A program made the position numbers and the translations under genes. Of a DNA stretch of 64,000 nt, positions 35,355 to 43,832 are shown in pieces (the stretch's first letter is position 1; the number at the start of each line of letters is the position of its first letter). The notes beneath the pieces were generated by a model. It was not told where the DNA came from and made no database searches. It saw only the letters and a program-made list of their open reading frames with translations. This stretch comes from DASUPK01 sp963736685 (GTDB lineage: Bacteria > Actinomycetota > Thermoleophilia > Solirubrobacterales > 70-9), in the NCBI GenBank assembly GCA_963736685.1, contig CAVTPZ010000018.1, positions 62,001 to 126,000 on the forward strand, read 5' to 3'.

Positions 35355-35717
35355 CTACGGCTTGGCGGCGGGCTTGGGCTGGTCGGGCGACTGCGCCGCG
35401 GGCCTCAGCTCGTTGCCGCACTGCCAGCAGAAGACCGCGCCGCGGGCCTGCAGGGCGCCGCAGGACGGACAGGTCCCCGCCGCCCCCGCGGTGCCGAGCT
35501 TGAGCAGCCGCTCGATCTGGCCGAGCTCCGCGTCCACCTCCTGGAGCCTCGCCGCCTGCTTGTTGAGGACGTCGAGGCGGTAGTGGTCGCGAGCCGCCAT
35601 CTCGTAGGTCATCCCACCGAGGTCCCACTGGAGCTCGGCGAACTTGCGGGAGAGCTCCTCACGCTGCTTCAGCAACTCGGGCTGACCCACTGGCGGTCCC
35701 GATGGCGGACGCCCCAT
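35355..35717 (-). CDS. Coiled-coil zinc-ribbon protein
   Basis: Small 120-residue cytoplasmic protein. Residues 13-75 are a helical coiled-coil (ELLKQREELSRKFAELQW, LDVLNKQAARLQEVDAELGQIERLL); residues 82-105 are a C-terminal zinc ribbon (CPSCGALQARGAVFCWQCG, C-x2-C-x12-C-x2-C). The ATG at 35717 is chosen because the frame upstream of it is out of register with the previous small gene, which it overlaps by 59 bases. Member of the zinc-ribbon set downstream of pstB1. No function known. Confidence 0.62.
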   Translation of the reverse strand: MGRPPSGPPVGQPELLKQREELSRKFAELQWDLGGMTYEMAARDHYRLDVLNKQAARLQEVDAELGQIERLLKLGTAGAAGTCPSCGALQARGAVFCWQCGNELRPAAQSPDQPKPAAKP

Positions 35718-35881
35718 TGGCTTTCGCGGCGGCCTTGGCGGGCACGGCCTTGCGGCGTCCGCCCTTGCCCTTCGGCCCGACACCCGACGGCTTGGCGATC
35801 GCACGCGGCGGGTCGGCCGGACTGCCTGAGCGTCTCCATGAAGCCGGGCTTCTTGCCCTGTGGTCTCTTCGACTGAGCCAT
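35659..35881 (-). CDS. Small basic protein (frame switch)
   Basis: About 73 residues. It opens MAQSKRPQGKKPGFMETLRQ and, after one extra base near 35820 (plus strand CGGCCGGACT), continues ADPPRAIAKPSGVGPKGKGG then RRKAVPAKAAAKANGASAI in a second frame, ending at 35659. Lys/Arg/Ala/Pro-rich throughout with no hydrophobic segment, similar in composition to nucleic-acid- or polyphosphate-binding tails. The uninterrupted first frame would instead give a Cys/Trp-containing tail that looks unnatural. Only two bases separate its start from the stop of the gene before it. Confidence 0.45.
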
Positions 35882-35883
35882 CG

Positions 35884-36531
35884 TCAGCACCCGATGCAGG
35901 TCGCGCCGCTGCCGCCGCCGGCCTGTCCGCCGGGATCGAGAGGCGCCGGCTTGCCCTGGGTGGCCACGACGTCCGGGCCGCTCTTGGCGTTCTGAGTCAC
36001 CGAGGCGTTCGGGTTCGCCGCCGCGACTCCGGCCGTCGAGCCGCTGCCGCCCTGCACCACGTTGCCCGCGCCGGGCGCGGTGCCGGAGCGCCGCCCTTGG
36101 CCGACTTCGAGGTCTTGCTGGCGGTGGTTGCGGTGGTGTCGGTGGGCGCGGCCGCCGCGCTCGTGGTCGTCGGAGCAGCCTGTGCGGCGACGGTCTGCGT
36201 GTTGTCGTTGCCCTTCTTCCCGATCAGGACCCCGAGCAGAAGCATCACACCGAGCAGCGCGATCGCGAGGATCGCGAATCCCGGCGTCCACTGCGAAGTG
36301 GCGGCGGCCGCGGGAGCGGCTAGCAGCCGTGGCGCCATTCGCCGCATAGGTGCCGCCGTTCAGACGCTGCTCGTAGTCCACCCGGCTCTCACCGCGGCGC
36401 CAGCCGCAGTTGAGGCAGTAGCGCTGATCGGTGGCCAGCACCGAGCCGCACTGCTCGCAGGTGTCTCCCTCCTGCCCCACCACGGGCAGGCCGAGGGTCT
36501 CGGTCTGATCTTGGCCCGTTGTGCTTGCCAT
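35884..36531 (-). CDS. Zinc-ribbon membrane protein, shorter paralogue (two frame switches)
   Basis: About 215 residues. Starts MASTTGQDQTETLGLP and a zinc ribbon CEQCGSVLATDQRYCLNCG closely matching the one in the gene at 34019-35348. The membrane helix (GFAILAIALLGVMLLLGVLIGKK) and Ala/Thr-rich linker (AAPTTTSAAAAPTDTT) are found in a second frame from about 36345 to 36080, after which the first frame is regained as GNVVQGGSGSTAGVAAANPN and a C-terminus ending GATCIGC. Two compensating indels explain it; the frame that stays open throughout gives an Arg/His-rich middle without a helix. A strong AGGAGG lies ten bases before the ATG. Fifth member (after pstB1 and the lipoprotein) of the operon. 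Confidence 0.62.
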   Translation of the reverse strand: MASTTGQDQTETLGLPVVGQEGDTCEQCGSVLATDQRYCLNCGWRRGESRVDYEQRLNGGTYAANGATAASRSRGRRHFAVDAGIRDPRDRAARCDASARGPDREEGQRQHADRRRTGCSDDHERGGRAHRHHRNHRQQDLEVGQGRRSGTAPGAGNVVQGGSGSTAGVAAANPNASVTQNAKSGPDVVATQGKPAPLDPGGQAGGGSGATCIGC

Positions 36532-36549
36532 GTCTTGATTGCCTCCTAG

Positions 36550-37281
36550 CTAGTGCAGAACCGTAGGGGGCGCCTGGATCGTCACGTCAGCGCCCTCTGG
36601 GTTTCCGATGAAGAAGATGGTGTAGTTCGCAGGCTTCGCATCCGCCTTGAGGGCCTTGATCTGCCCTCTCCCGGCCGCCACGATCCTGTCCGCCCTGCCT
36701 CGCGACGGCGAATAGGATCAGGTGGTCCTGGTCGACTTTGCTTTCGGACTTGACGGTACCCGACTACCTTCGCTCCGGAGATAGTCGTGCCCGAGCTTGG
36801 GCGGCGAGACGGTGAAGTAGGTGGGCAGCTTCCCGGACGGGGCCTTGCCCTCGGGCTGCCCGACGGTGACCTTGGACTTCGTTCCCTGGCCCGTCAATTG
36901 GTCGTTCACCCAGTAGAAGGTCTCGTGCGGCTGAATCAGCGCTACGTGGTTTAGCGCGAAATCGAGTCCAGCGGTGTTGTTCTCGTAAACGGAGCGTCCC
37001 TTGGGGTCCTTGACGTTGACCAGGATCGGGACGTTGACGAGCGTCTGATTCGACTCGTTCTTGAGCTGAACCACCATCGCGTCGCCGTTCTGGTCGTGGA
37101 TCAGGGCCGTGTTCTCGACCTTCACGTTCTTGCTCGGCTTGGTGATGACCAGCGGCTTCGGCGCATTGGCCTTCGCCTGGGCCGCGATCTCCCTGGCCTT
37201 GTCCTGGCTCGATTGGCAGGCGGTGAGGGTGCACCCCGCCGCGACCGCCATTGCGAGAACGATGGTCCTCCATCGGCTCAA
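36550..37281 (-). CDS. Lipoprotein of the pst1 operon (frame switches near 3' end)
   Basis: Lipoprotein of about 243 residues with no recognised family. A TTG start at 37281 overlaps the pstB1 stop; the signal peptide (TIVLAMAVAAGCTLTAC) ends in a LTAC lipobox. The mature part resembles an immunoglobulin-like/FxLYD domain: VKVENTALIHDQNGDAMVVQ, LKNESNQTLVNVPILVNVKD, SVYENNTAGLDFALNHVALI, PHETFYWVND. The main frame ends at 36718, but a more natural continuation (SGTVKSESKVDQDHLILFAV, then IVAAGRGQIKALKADAKPAN and YTIFFIGNPEGADVTIQ) is present in the other two frames to a TAG at 36550, 18 bases before the next gene. Beta-strand alternation supports the joined form. Confidence 0.65.
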
Positions 37282-38198
37282 CCGAACCCTCCGCTGACGT
37301 ACTCGCGCGTGCGCTTGGCCTTGGGCGCGCTGAACACCTGATCCGCGTCGCCGTACTCGACGAGGTCGCCGAGGTACATGAAGCCGACGCGGTCGGCGAC
37401 CCGGTACGCCTGCTGCAGGTTGTGGGTGACGATCACGATCGCGATGTCGGAGCGCAGCTGCATGATCAGCTCCTCGATCAGCGACGTCGACTGTGGGTCC
37501 AGCGCCGAGCAGGGCTCGTCGAGCAGCAGGACCTCCGGCCGCACCGCCAGCGACCGTGCGATGCAGAGCCGCTGCTGCTGCCCGCCCGAGAGCCGGAGCG
37601 CGGGATGGGTGAGGTTGTCCTTGACCTCCTCGAGCAGGCCGGCTCGCTCGAGGGCCTCCTCGACGGCCGGGCGCAGGGCGGCACGCGAGGGGCGCCTGGA
37701 GCCGCGCTCCCGCAGCCCATAGGCGACGTTGTCGAAGACGCTCATCGGGAACGGGTTCGGCTGCTGGAAGACCATCCCCACCTGGCGCCGCAGCTCGGTG
37801 ACGTCATGGATGTCGACGTCCTCGTCGTCCAGGAAGATCGTGCCGCTGCGTATCGCGGTCGGCGTCTGGTCGACGAGCCGGTTGAGGGAGCGCAGCAGAG
37901 TCGTCTTGCCGCAGCCCGACGGCCCGATCAGCGCGAGGACCTCTCCCTGTCTGACCGGAAGGTCGACGCCCTTGACCGCGGGCTTCCCGGAGTAGGCGAC
38001 TCCCAGCTGCTCGGTGCGCATCCGCTCCTTGACGTCGCCGCGCTTCGCCTCGCGCTTGCGCGGCGCGCTGAGCAGGCCGGAGGCGGCGTCCTTGACCGTC
38101 TGGGCTGCGCCGTTGCTGCGCTTCGGCGGCTCGACGATCGTCGGGTCATCATCAACGACGATCCGCCGGACTGGCGGCGGCTTCTTCAGCGGGCCCAT
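37278..38198 (-). CDS. pstB: Phosphate ABC transporter ATP-binding protein (first Pst system)
   Basis: PstB energises high-affinity phosphate import. The 306-residue protein has Walker A GPSGCGKTT, the Q-loop in MVFQQPNPFPMSVFDNV (F-P-M-S typical of PstB), signature LSGGQQQRL, Walker B VLLLDEPCSALDP and H-loop VTHNLQQA. A 70-residue basic N-terminal extension (IVVDDDPTIVEPPKRSNG) is not found in typical PstB. It overlaps pstA by 13 bases and the lipoprotein start. A second pstB is at 46023. Confidence 0.95.
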   Translation of the reverse strand: MGPLKKPPPVRRIVVDDDPTIVEPPKRSNGAAQTVKDAASGLLSAPRKREAKRGDVKERMRTEQLGVAYSGKPAVKGVDLPVRQGEVLALIGPSGCGKTTLLRSLNRLVDQTPTAIRSGTIFLDDEDVDIHDVTELRRQVGMVFQQPNPFPMSVFDNVAYGLRERGSRRPSRAALRPAVEEALERAGLLEEVKDNLTHPALRLSGGQQQRLCIARSLAVRPEVLLLDEPCSALDPQSTSLIEELIMQLRSDIAIVIVTHNLQQAYRVADRVGFMYLGDLVEYGDADQVFSAPKAKRTREYVSGGFG

Positions 38199-39233
38199 GG
38201 ATCACTCCTTTGACGAGACATGAGGTCGACGACGAAGTTCATGAGGATGACGATGATGAGGAGTACGAATGCGGCGGCGTAGGCCTTGGTCGGGGAGTTG
38301 CCCTCACCGGCCGGGGAGTTCGCGTAGACGAAGCTCGTCAGCGTGCTCCCCGTGCCCTTCAGCGTGCCGATCAGAGGGGTGCCTCCGTATGGCTGAAGGG
38401 TAAGCGAAGCGCCCAGCAGGATGACGACGATCGCGGTGTCGCCCGCGATCCGGCCCATGCCGAGCGTGGCTCCGGTCGCGATTCCCTTGCGGGAGGCCGG
38501 CAACAGGACGCGCCGGATCGTCGAGATCTTGTCCTTGCCGAGCGCATACGAGGCCTCACGCACGTGTGCGGGGATCGATTGCAGCGCCTCCCTGGTCGAT
38601 CCGACCACGAGCGGGAGCGCGATCAGGGACATCATGATCCCGGCGATGAAGAAGGAGCGGCCGAAGACGGCTCCCCCCTGGGCCGTGAACGAGAGGAATC
38701 CGAAGATGCCCTTGGAGAAGACCAGGAGCCCGAAGATCGCCAGCACGATCGTCGGCGTCCCCGCCACGATCTCCACACCGGATTCGACCATTCGGGCGAG
38801 CCAGGAAGGCCTTCCGTACTCGCTCAGCCAGACCGCGGTCGCCACTCCGATCGGCAGGGCGATCAGGATCCCGAGCGTCGTCAGGATCAGCGTGCCCTCG
38901 ATCGGATCGAGGTAGCCGCCGGCGGTCGATGAACCACCGACGGTGGTGGAACCCACGACCGGGTGCTCGCCGATCGCGCTCAGGTTCACGTACTGCAGAC
39001 CGCGCACGAGCATGTAGATCACGATCGCGCCGGCGATCGCGCAGAGCATGATTCCGCAGAACCAGGCCGCCGCGAGGCCGAGCTTGTCCCAGATCGGCCA
39101 GGGCACCACCTCGTCCTCCTTCAGCAGCCGCGGTTGCGGCGGGGAAGCTTCGGGCGCGGCAGGTTCGGCGTCCTCGATCGCTTCGGCCGCTGCAGGGTCG
39201 CCGTCTTTCCTTCCTCGTGGCCGGCGTGCTCAT
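38186..39233 (-). CDS. pstA: Phosphate ABC transporter permease PstA (first system; frame switch near start)
   Basis: Inner-membrane permease with six helices. The core from about 39109 is certain: YLDPIEGTLILTTLGILIAL, the conserved ABC permease loop EALQSIPAHVREASYALG and KGIATGATLGMGRIAGDTA. The natural start is ATG 39233, overlapping the pstC stop as ATGA, giving MSTPATRKE; about nine codons later (AAGGAAAG, 39205-39213) the frame shifts by one base into an acidic linker (DPAAAEAIEDAEPAAPEASP) that runs into the core. Without that correction the first usable start is GTG at 39109, which deletes the tail. Confidence 0.9.
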
Positions 39234-40240
39234 ATCGGCGAGAGGGTGTAGCGACGGAGCCGCCGGCGGATATACCAGCCGCCGAAGGACAGGAATGCCG
39301 CGGACACGAGCAGGACCGCCGCGAATGCGTACAGGGTCTGCTCAAACGGGACGACGGAGAGGCCCTCGGCGTTGTCGACGATCGTCGCCGCCAGAGGCCG
39401 TGAGGGCTCGATGAAGAAGATGGGGCCGTCGAGCGGGTTCGGCGAGAAGGCGACCGAGCCCGTGACCATGGAGAGCATGATCGCCTCGCCGAGCGCGCGG
39501 GCGGTCGCGAGCACCGCCGCAGCGACGATGGCGGGGCGCGCAGCCCTGACGCTGACCGTCCAGAGCGCGCGCCAGCGATTCACGCCGAGGGAGACGGACC
39601 CCTCGCGCCAGCCGAGCGGCACGGCCCTGAGGGCGTCGACCACGATCGCGATCATGATCGGCGTGATCATCACGGTCAGGATGAGCACGCCCACCCCCCA
39701 GCTCGCGCCGGAGAGGCCGATCACCCCGGCCACGGAGTCCTTCGCTCCCTGGGTGATCAGGTGGTTGCCCACGAACGGGACGATCACCAGGATCCCGATC
39801 AGGCCGTAGATCACCGACGGGACCGCCGCGAGCAGGCGGACCACGGGCTCGAGCAGGCGCTGGAGGCTCGGCGGCGCGAACTCGACGATGAACATCGCGG
39901 AGAGCAGCGCGAAGGCCGTCCCGAGGATCACCGCCCCGAGCGTGATCAGGGCCGTCGAGTAGATCAGCGGCCAGGCGTGCATCGTGTAGACGAAGTGCGC
40001 CGGCTGCGCCGGCGACTCGAAGATGTTGGTGAGCTCGGAGTCGACGTTGCCCCCGGCAAACGGGCTGAACCAACTGAAGCCGTTGTGCGAGAAGGACGGC
40101 CAGGCCTTCGCGAAGACGAAGACGATCATCCCTGCGATCAGCACGAGGACGGTGCAAGCCAGCGCGCCGAGCATAAGCTCGGCGCGCTGGTCGCTGCGGT
40201 TCCTCGGTCCCGCCTTTTGGAGACCGAAACGGCGCTTCAT
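39230..40240 (-). CDS. pstC: Phosphate ABC transporter permease PstC (first system)
   Basis: Permease of 336 residues, six helices. Family landmarks are SWFSPFAGGNVDSELTNIF in the outer loop, LLAAVPSVIYGLIGILVIVP and the ATPase-contact loop AVPLGWREGSVSLGVNRWRAL, then AIVAAAVLATARALGEAIM. The ATG at 40240 overlaps the pstS stop (ATGA) and gives MKRRFGLQKAGP; longer reading frames are antisense to the pstS coding part. It pairs with PstA to form the channel. Confidence 0.94.
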   Translation of the reverse strand: MKRRFGLQKAGPRNRSDQRAELMLGALACTVLVLIAGMIVFVFAKAWPSFSHNGFSWFSPFAGGNVDSELTNIFESPAQPAHFVYTMHAWPLIYSTALITLGAVILGTAFALLSAMFIVEFAPPSLQRLLEPVVRLLAAVPSVIYGLIGILVIVPFVGNHLITQGAKDSVAGVIGLSGASWGVGVLILTVMITPIMIAIVVDALRAVPLGWREGSVSLGVNRWRALWTVSVRAARPAIVAAAVLATARALGEAIMLSMVTGSVAFSPNPLDGPIFFIEPSRPLAATIVDNAEGLSVVPFEQTLYAFAAVLLVSAAFLSFGGWYIRRRLRRYTLSPI

Positions 40241-41061
40241 CAGTGCAGAGGCACCCAATCCGTGCCGACGATCTTGTTCGCCTTGTTGCTGGACAGGGTC
40301 CAACCGATGAACTTCTTCACACCGCCGACCGGTGAGCCTCGCGTGACGAAGTAGAAGCTGCGCACTCCGCCGTACTGGAACGAAGCGGCGTTGCGCAGGG
40401 TGCACGCGACGCCGTTGTAGTTCACGACGTTCACACCACTCGTGAACGCGAGCGAGACGTAGCCGATCGCCTTCGGGTCACTCTGTACTCCCTGCTGGAC
40501 CAGGCCGTTGGAGGCCTTCGCCGCAACAGGAGGCGAGCTCTGGTTCGTACCGCCCAGGAAGATGTTCCTGAACGCATCGTGCGTACCAGAGGTCGGTGCA
40601 CGCCCGATGGGATCGATCGTGCCGCCGATGGGAGCTCCGGGCACCGAACCCCAATCGCTGATGGTCGGTCCGACGAAGATCCCCTTGATGGTCGCCGCGC
40701 TGATGTTGCCGAGCGGATTCGAGTTGTTGGTGATCATGCAGATCGCGTCGCGCGCGATCTTTGTGAACACCAGGCCACCCGGATCGCCGTTGGCAGGGTC
40801 GCGGGAGGACGCGCCGATCGAGACGCGGCCCTTCGAAACGTCCGAGATGCCGACGTTCGAACCACCCTGCAGGATCCGGAAGCCGTACTTCTTGCCCTTC
40901 TTGGTCTTGATCCAAGCCCTGGCGAGCTGGGTCTCCAGCGGGAAGACGGAAGTCGAGCCGCTGATTGTGATGATCTTCTTCGCCTGTGCTGCGGCGGGAA
41001 CCGCCGCGAGCAGCGACAGGGCGGCGATGACCGCCATGAGGCGAATTCCTCTTCGTGACAC
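40240..41061 (-). CDS. pstS: Phosphate-binding protein PstS (first system)
   Basis: Solute-binding protein of 273 residues. The Sec signal peptide (LMAVIAALSLLAAVPAAAQA) has an A-Q-A type cleavage site and no lipobox, unlike the second PstS. The mature part has ITISGSTSVFPLETQLARAW and LQGGSNVGISDVSKGRVSIGASSRDP, which bind the phosphate oxyanion, and GTHDAFRNIFLGG. GTG at 41061 has AAAGGAG five bases upstream. The promoter region carries four 11-bp PHO repeats. The product may be freely secreted or held by another lipoprotein, such as the one encoded at 36550. Confidence 0.92.
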   Translation of the reverse strand: MSRRGIRLMAVIAALSLLAAVPAAAQAKKIITISGSTSVFPLETQLARAWIKTKKGKKYGFRILQGGSNVGISDVSKGRVSIGASSRDPANGDPGGLVFTKIARDAICMITNNSNPLGNISAATIKGIFVGPTISDWGSVPGAPIGGTIDPIGRAPTSGTHDAFRNIFLGGTNQSSPPVAAKASNGLVQQGVQSDPKAIGYVSLAFTSGVNVVNYNGVACTLRNAASFQYGGVRSFYFVTRGSPVGGVKKFIGWTLSSNKANKIVGTDWVPLH

Positions 41062-41124
41062 AAGTGCTCCTTTCGGTCTCTCAAACGAGGACCGCGGGAG
41101 TGTCGACGCGCCCACCTGGGGCGG

Positions 41125-41168
41125 TGTGACTAGACCGTGACCATCCTGTAACAGGAATGTAAATACGT
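41125..41168 (-). promoter_or_regulatory. PHO box array upstream of pstS1 (four repeats)
   Basis: Four 11-bp direct repeats, plus-strand cores TGTGAC (41125), CGTGAC (41136), TGTAAC (41147), TGTAAA (41158). On the minus strand, the gene's sense strand, these read as GTYACA/TTTACA units, like the actinobacterial GTTCACC PHO box. Confidence 0.75.
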
Positions 41169-41268
41169 TTGGGTGCAGGGAAAAAGCCTATGCGCATACC
41201 AACTCTTGATTCTCACCAAACCGGGTGGATTTCGGCACTCCGGAAAGGGCCGAGAAGCCCGAAACGAG

Positions 41269-41296
41269 CGGCGGCCGCGCTCTCGCGCGGCCGCCG
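41269..41296. terminator. Hairpin after the secreted Cys-rich gene
   Basis: Perfect 12-bp stem CGGCGGCCGCGC (41269-41280) with GCGCGGCCGCCG (41285-41296) and TCTC loop, 30 bases after the stop at 41326 on the minus strand, followed there by a short T-containing stretch. It insulates the gene from the pstS1 promoter. Confidence 0.65.
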
Positions 41297-41325
41297 ACTC
41301 GGGAGAGTGGTAGTGCGTTCGCTGC

Positions 41326-42546
41326 TTACTTCTTCTTCTTGCCGCCCTTGCACTTGCCGAAGCCGGACAGGCCGATCGGCTGCGGGGCGGACGTGTACTC
41401 GCCGGCGGAACTGCCGACCACCGGCTCACCCATCGCGACCAGCCATGCCTTGGTCTTCGGCTGGCCCGAACGCTGACACGGGTTCTGATCGAACCCGAGC
41501 GTCTGCTCGGCCGTGTTCCCGGCCGAGAGCACCTGTCCGCTCGGGAGCGTCGCCGATTGGGTCTGGCGATCGACGATGCCACAGCCGAACCCGGCTCCGG
41601 GGAAGGCGCCCGAGCACTGCTCCAGCGCACCCTCCTGGGCTCCGCCACCCGCGGTGCCGGACACGAGGGGCTCATCGCCCGGCAGCACGATGGACTTGTT
41701 GCTGTACACGGCCCAGGCCCGGATCGTCTGGTTGCAGCTGAACGAGAGCTTCTGATCGCCCGCCACCTCGGCCGGGGTGATCGTGCCGGAGCAGGAGATC
41801 GGGAAGTTGTTGACTCCCGCCGACTTCGTGGCACTGCTCTTCTTCGCTCCGCCACCCTTCGAGCAGGTCCTCTTGATGTCCTTGAGGCTGACCGGGATCG
41901 GCTCGGAGATGAACTCTCCGACCGTGCTCGAATCGCCACCGGTGGTGAACGAGGTGACCAGCGGCTCGCCGCCGACCAGCAGGTAGAGCTGGAGCGGATC
42001 CTTGCTGGACTTGCACGGGTCAGTGCCCAGATTGACCTTCTGGGTCACCGCCGTACCGGGCGCGATGACCTGGGTGCAGGGCGGTCCGACAACGCCGTTT
42101 CGCGTCGGAGGGCCGTTGTCGACTCGCTTGAACCCACCACAGGTGAGCGGATTCGCGGTCGCTCCCGGGTAGGGCGGAACGGGAGACGTCCAGCCCGTCG
42201 TTCCGGGCGGTTGCGTGCCCGGAGCCGCGCGGTCGGCGACGCCACAACCGAACCCGACGCCCGAGCCGCTGCAGGATAGGAACGAACTGGCAGCACCCGC
42301 GCTCGGCGTCCCGTAGCTCTTGATCTTCTTGTTGCTGGCAACGCTGTAGGCGCGAACCGTCGCGTCACAAGTCCACTTCAGCACCGACTTGTTCGTCAAC
42401 TTCGCCTTGCAGTTGCCGACGTTCGACGCAGATGCTGTCGAGGCCGAGCCCAGGGCGGCAATGCCCAGAACGCCGGCCACTGAGACGAGAACAGCGATCC
42501 GCCGCCTGCCCTGCCAGCCGCGCTCGGATCGAGATGTGTTGATCAC
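41326..42546 (-). CDS. Secreted protein with two Cys-rich repeats and a Lys-rich C-terminus
   Basis: Function not recognised. The 406-residue product has a signal peptide (RRRIAVLVSVAGVLGIAALG, cleavage near ASTASA-SN). Residues 46-230 and 252-400 are two copies of one domain: compare DATVRAYSVASNKKI with NQTIRAWAVYSNKSI, and GFGCGVADR with GFGCGIVDR. The cysteines are at 46, 60, 92, 101, 136, 157, 178, 228 and at 252, 271, 311, 322, 357, 399, fit for disulfides outside the cell. The protein ends KCKGGKKKK, a basic tail that could hold phosphate-rich polymers. GTG 42546 has AAGGAG eight bases before it. A two-repeat PHO box is 93 bases upstream, so phosphate starvation control is inferred. 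Confidence 0.7.
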   Translation of the reverse strand: MINTSRSERGWQGRRRIAVLVSVAGVLGIAALGSASTASASNVGNCKAKLTNKSVLKWTCDATVRAYSVASNKKIKSYGTPSAGAASSFLSCSGSGVGFGCGVADRAAPGTQPPGTTGWTSPVPPYPGATANPLTCGGFKRVDNGPPTRNGVVGPPCTQVIAPGTAVTQKVNLGTDPCKSSKDPLQLYLLVGGEPLVTSFTTGGDSSTVGEFISEPIPVSLKDIKRTCSKGGGAKKSSATKSAGVNNFPISCSGTITPAEVAGDQKLSFSCNQTIRAWAVYSNKSIVLPGDEPLVSGTAGGGAQEGALEQCSGAFPGAGFGCGIVDRQTQSATLPSGQVLSAGNTAEQTLGFDQNPCQRSGQPKTKAWLVAMGEPVVGSSAGEYTSAPQPIGLSGFGKCKGGKKKK

Positions 42547-42638
42547 TTGAGTGGCTCCTTCAATCGCGTGTTAGTCCGCTGAGGCGGACGGACGGGCGGC
42601 AGTCTCATGGGGCGCGAGTCCGGGGATGTTGCCATCCG

Positions 42639-42655
42639 GTGTACGGGATGTAAAC
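42639..42655 (-). promoter_or_regulatory. PHO box upstream of the secreted Cys-rich gene
   Basis: Two repeats spaced 11 bases: plus-strand GTGTAC (42639-42644) and GTAAAC (42650-42655), equal to GTTTAC and GTACAC on the minus strand. A weaker GTTGCC lies 11 bases before. It also faces the divergent gene at 42792. Confidence 0.6.
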
Positions 42656-42791
42656 GCGTTGACAACAGGCACGCCTGCGCGACCGTGGAGGCGGATTCGA
42701 TTTGCCCGATTCCCGTACACGAGTTCTTCGCAAACTCGTCACGTTCAGGTAACGCCACCGCCTCTCCGCCGCTCCAGAATCCGGGAGCGGA

Positions 42792-43778
42792 ATGCACGCC
42801 TCCCCACGGAGACGCGCAGGAAAGGCCCTCTCGGCGATCGCGCCCGGGGCGGTGGTTGCTCTCCTCGCCGGCTGGATCTGCGCCACCCAGGGCGGTCAGG
42901 TGGTGGCGGCGGTCGCGGCCTGCCCCGCCTGGGTGATCGCCTCCGCGAGCTGCGCACACCTGCTCACCCTGGCGCTCCGCACCGAGGCCTGGCGGATGGT
43001 GCTGCGGGGCGCCGGAGGTGACGAGCTCGACAGCCGTACCCTCCACACGGCGAACGCGGGTGCGTTCCTCGCCGGGACGGTTCAGGGGAGCGCAGCCCTC
43101 GCGACCCGCATCGCGCTGATCAGGAGGCTGGGCGGGGAACGCGCCCCGAGCGTGTCGCAGATCGCCCTGGCGGACGCCCCCATCCTGGCCTTCGAGGTGT
43201 GCACCTCGGCCCTGCTCGCGGCGCTCGCGTGTACCGCCGTCAGCACGATCCCGGCCTGGACCCCCTGGGTGATGCTGCTGGGCGCGGGGGTGGCGCTGGT
43301 CGCGCTCCGGCTCGCCCACCACCGCTTCAGGAAGCACCGGCTCGCGGCCGGCCTCGGAGTCCTTGCTTCGCCGCGGCTCCGCAACAGGCTCGCCCTCGCC
43401 GTAGGCGCATTCACCTGCATGGCCCTGCTCCGAACCTGGATCGTCCTCGCCGGCTTCGGCCTGCCCTCGTCACCGGCGGACGTCGCGCTCGTGCTCTTCT
43501 CGATGGGAGCCATCGGCCTCCTCCCGATCGGAGTCGGCACCGGGCCGACCGCGACGGTCGCGGCCCTCGGGACCACCGACCTCGCCTCCGCGACGGCCGC
43601 CGGCATGGTGGTGAGCGCGGCGACCGTGCTGGCCGTCGCGACGTACGCGGCCTTCTGCTGGATCTGGAGCACCACCGCACCGGCCGGGGAGCCGGAGTTC
43701 GAGACGGAGGCCCAGGTGATCCCCCTGCCGGTCCGGCCTGCGACCGGGGTGCCTTCCGAGCTGGACCTGGCCGCGTAG
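42792..43778 (+). CDS. YbhN/UPF0104-like integral membrane protein
   Basis: Membrane protein of 328 residues with eight or so hydrophobic segments, like the lysylphosphatidylglycerol-synthase transmembrane region (YbhN/AglD-type flippase fold). Recognisable are LRTEAWRMVLRGAGG, SRTLHTANAGAFLAGTVQGSAAL and GAIGLLPIGVGTGPTATVAAL, equivalent to the family's G-x-L-P-x-x-x-G segment. No catalytic LPG domain follows, so a lipid-moving or structural role is likelier. ATG at 42792; its 5' side carries a PHO box that might act on both directions. Confidence 0.65.
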   Translation: MHASPRRRAGKALSAIAPGAVVALLAGWICATQGGQVVAAVAACPAWVIASASCAHLLTLALRTEAWRMVLRGAGGDELDSRTLHTANAGAFLAGTVQGSAALATRIALIRRLGGERAPSVSQIALADAPILAFEVCTSALLAALACTAVSTIPAWTPWVMLLGAGVALVALRLAHHRFRKHRLAAGLGVLASPRLRNRLALAVGAFTCMALLRTWIVLAGFGLPSSPADVALVLFSMGAIGLLPIGVGTGPTATVAALGTTDLASATAAGMVVSAATVLAVATYAAFCWIWSTTAPAGEPEFETEAQVIPLPVRPATGVPSELDLAA

Positions 43779-43832
43779 CCTTTTACACTGAGTTCACGAC
43801 CATGAGACCCTGAACCCTCATGCTGTCCCGGC

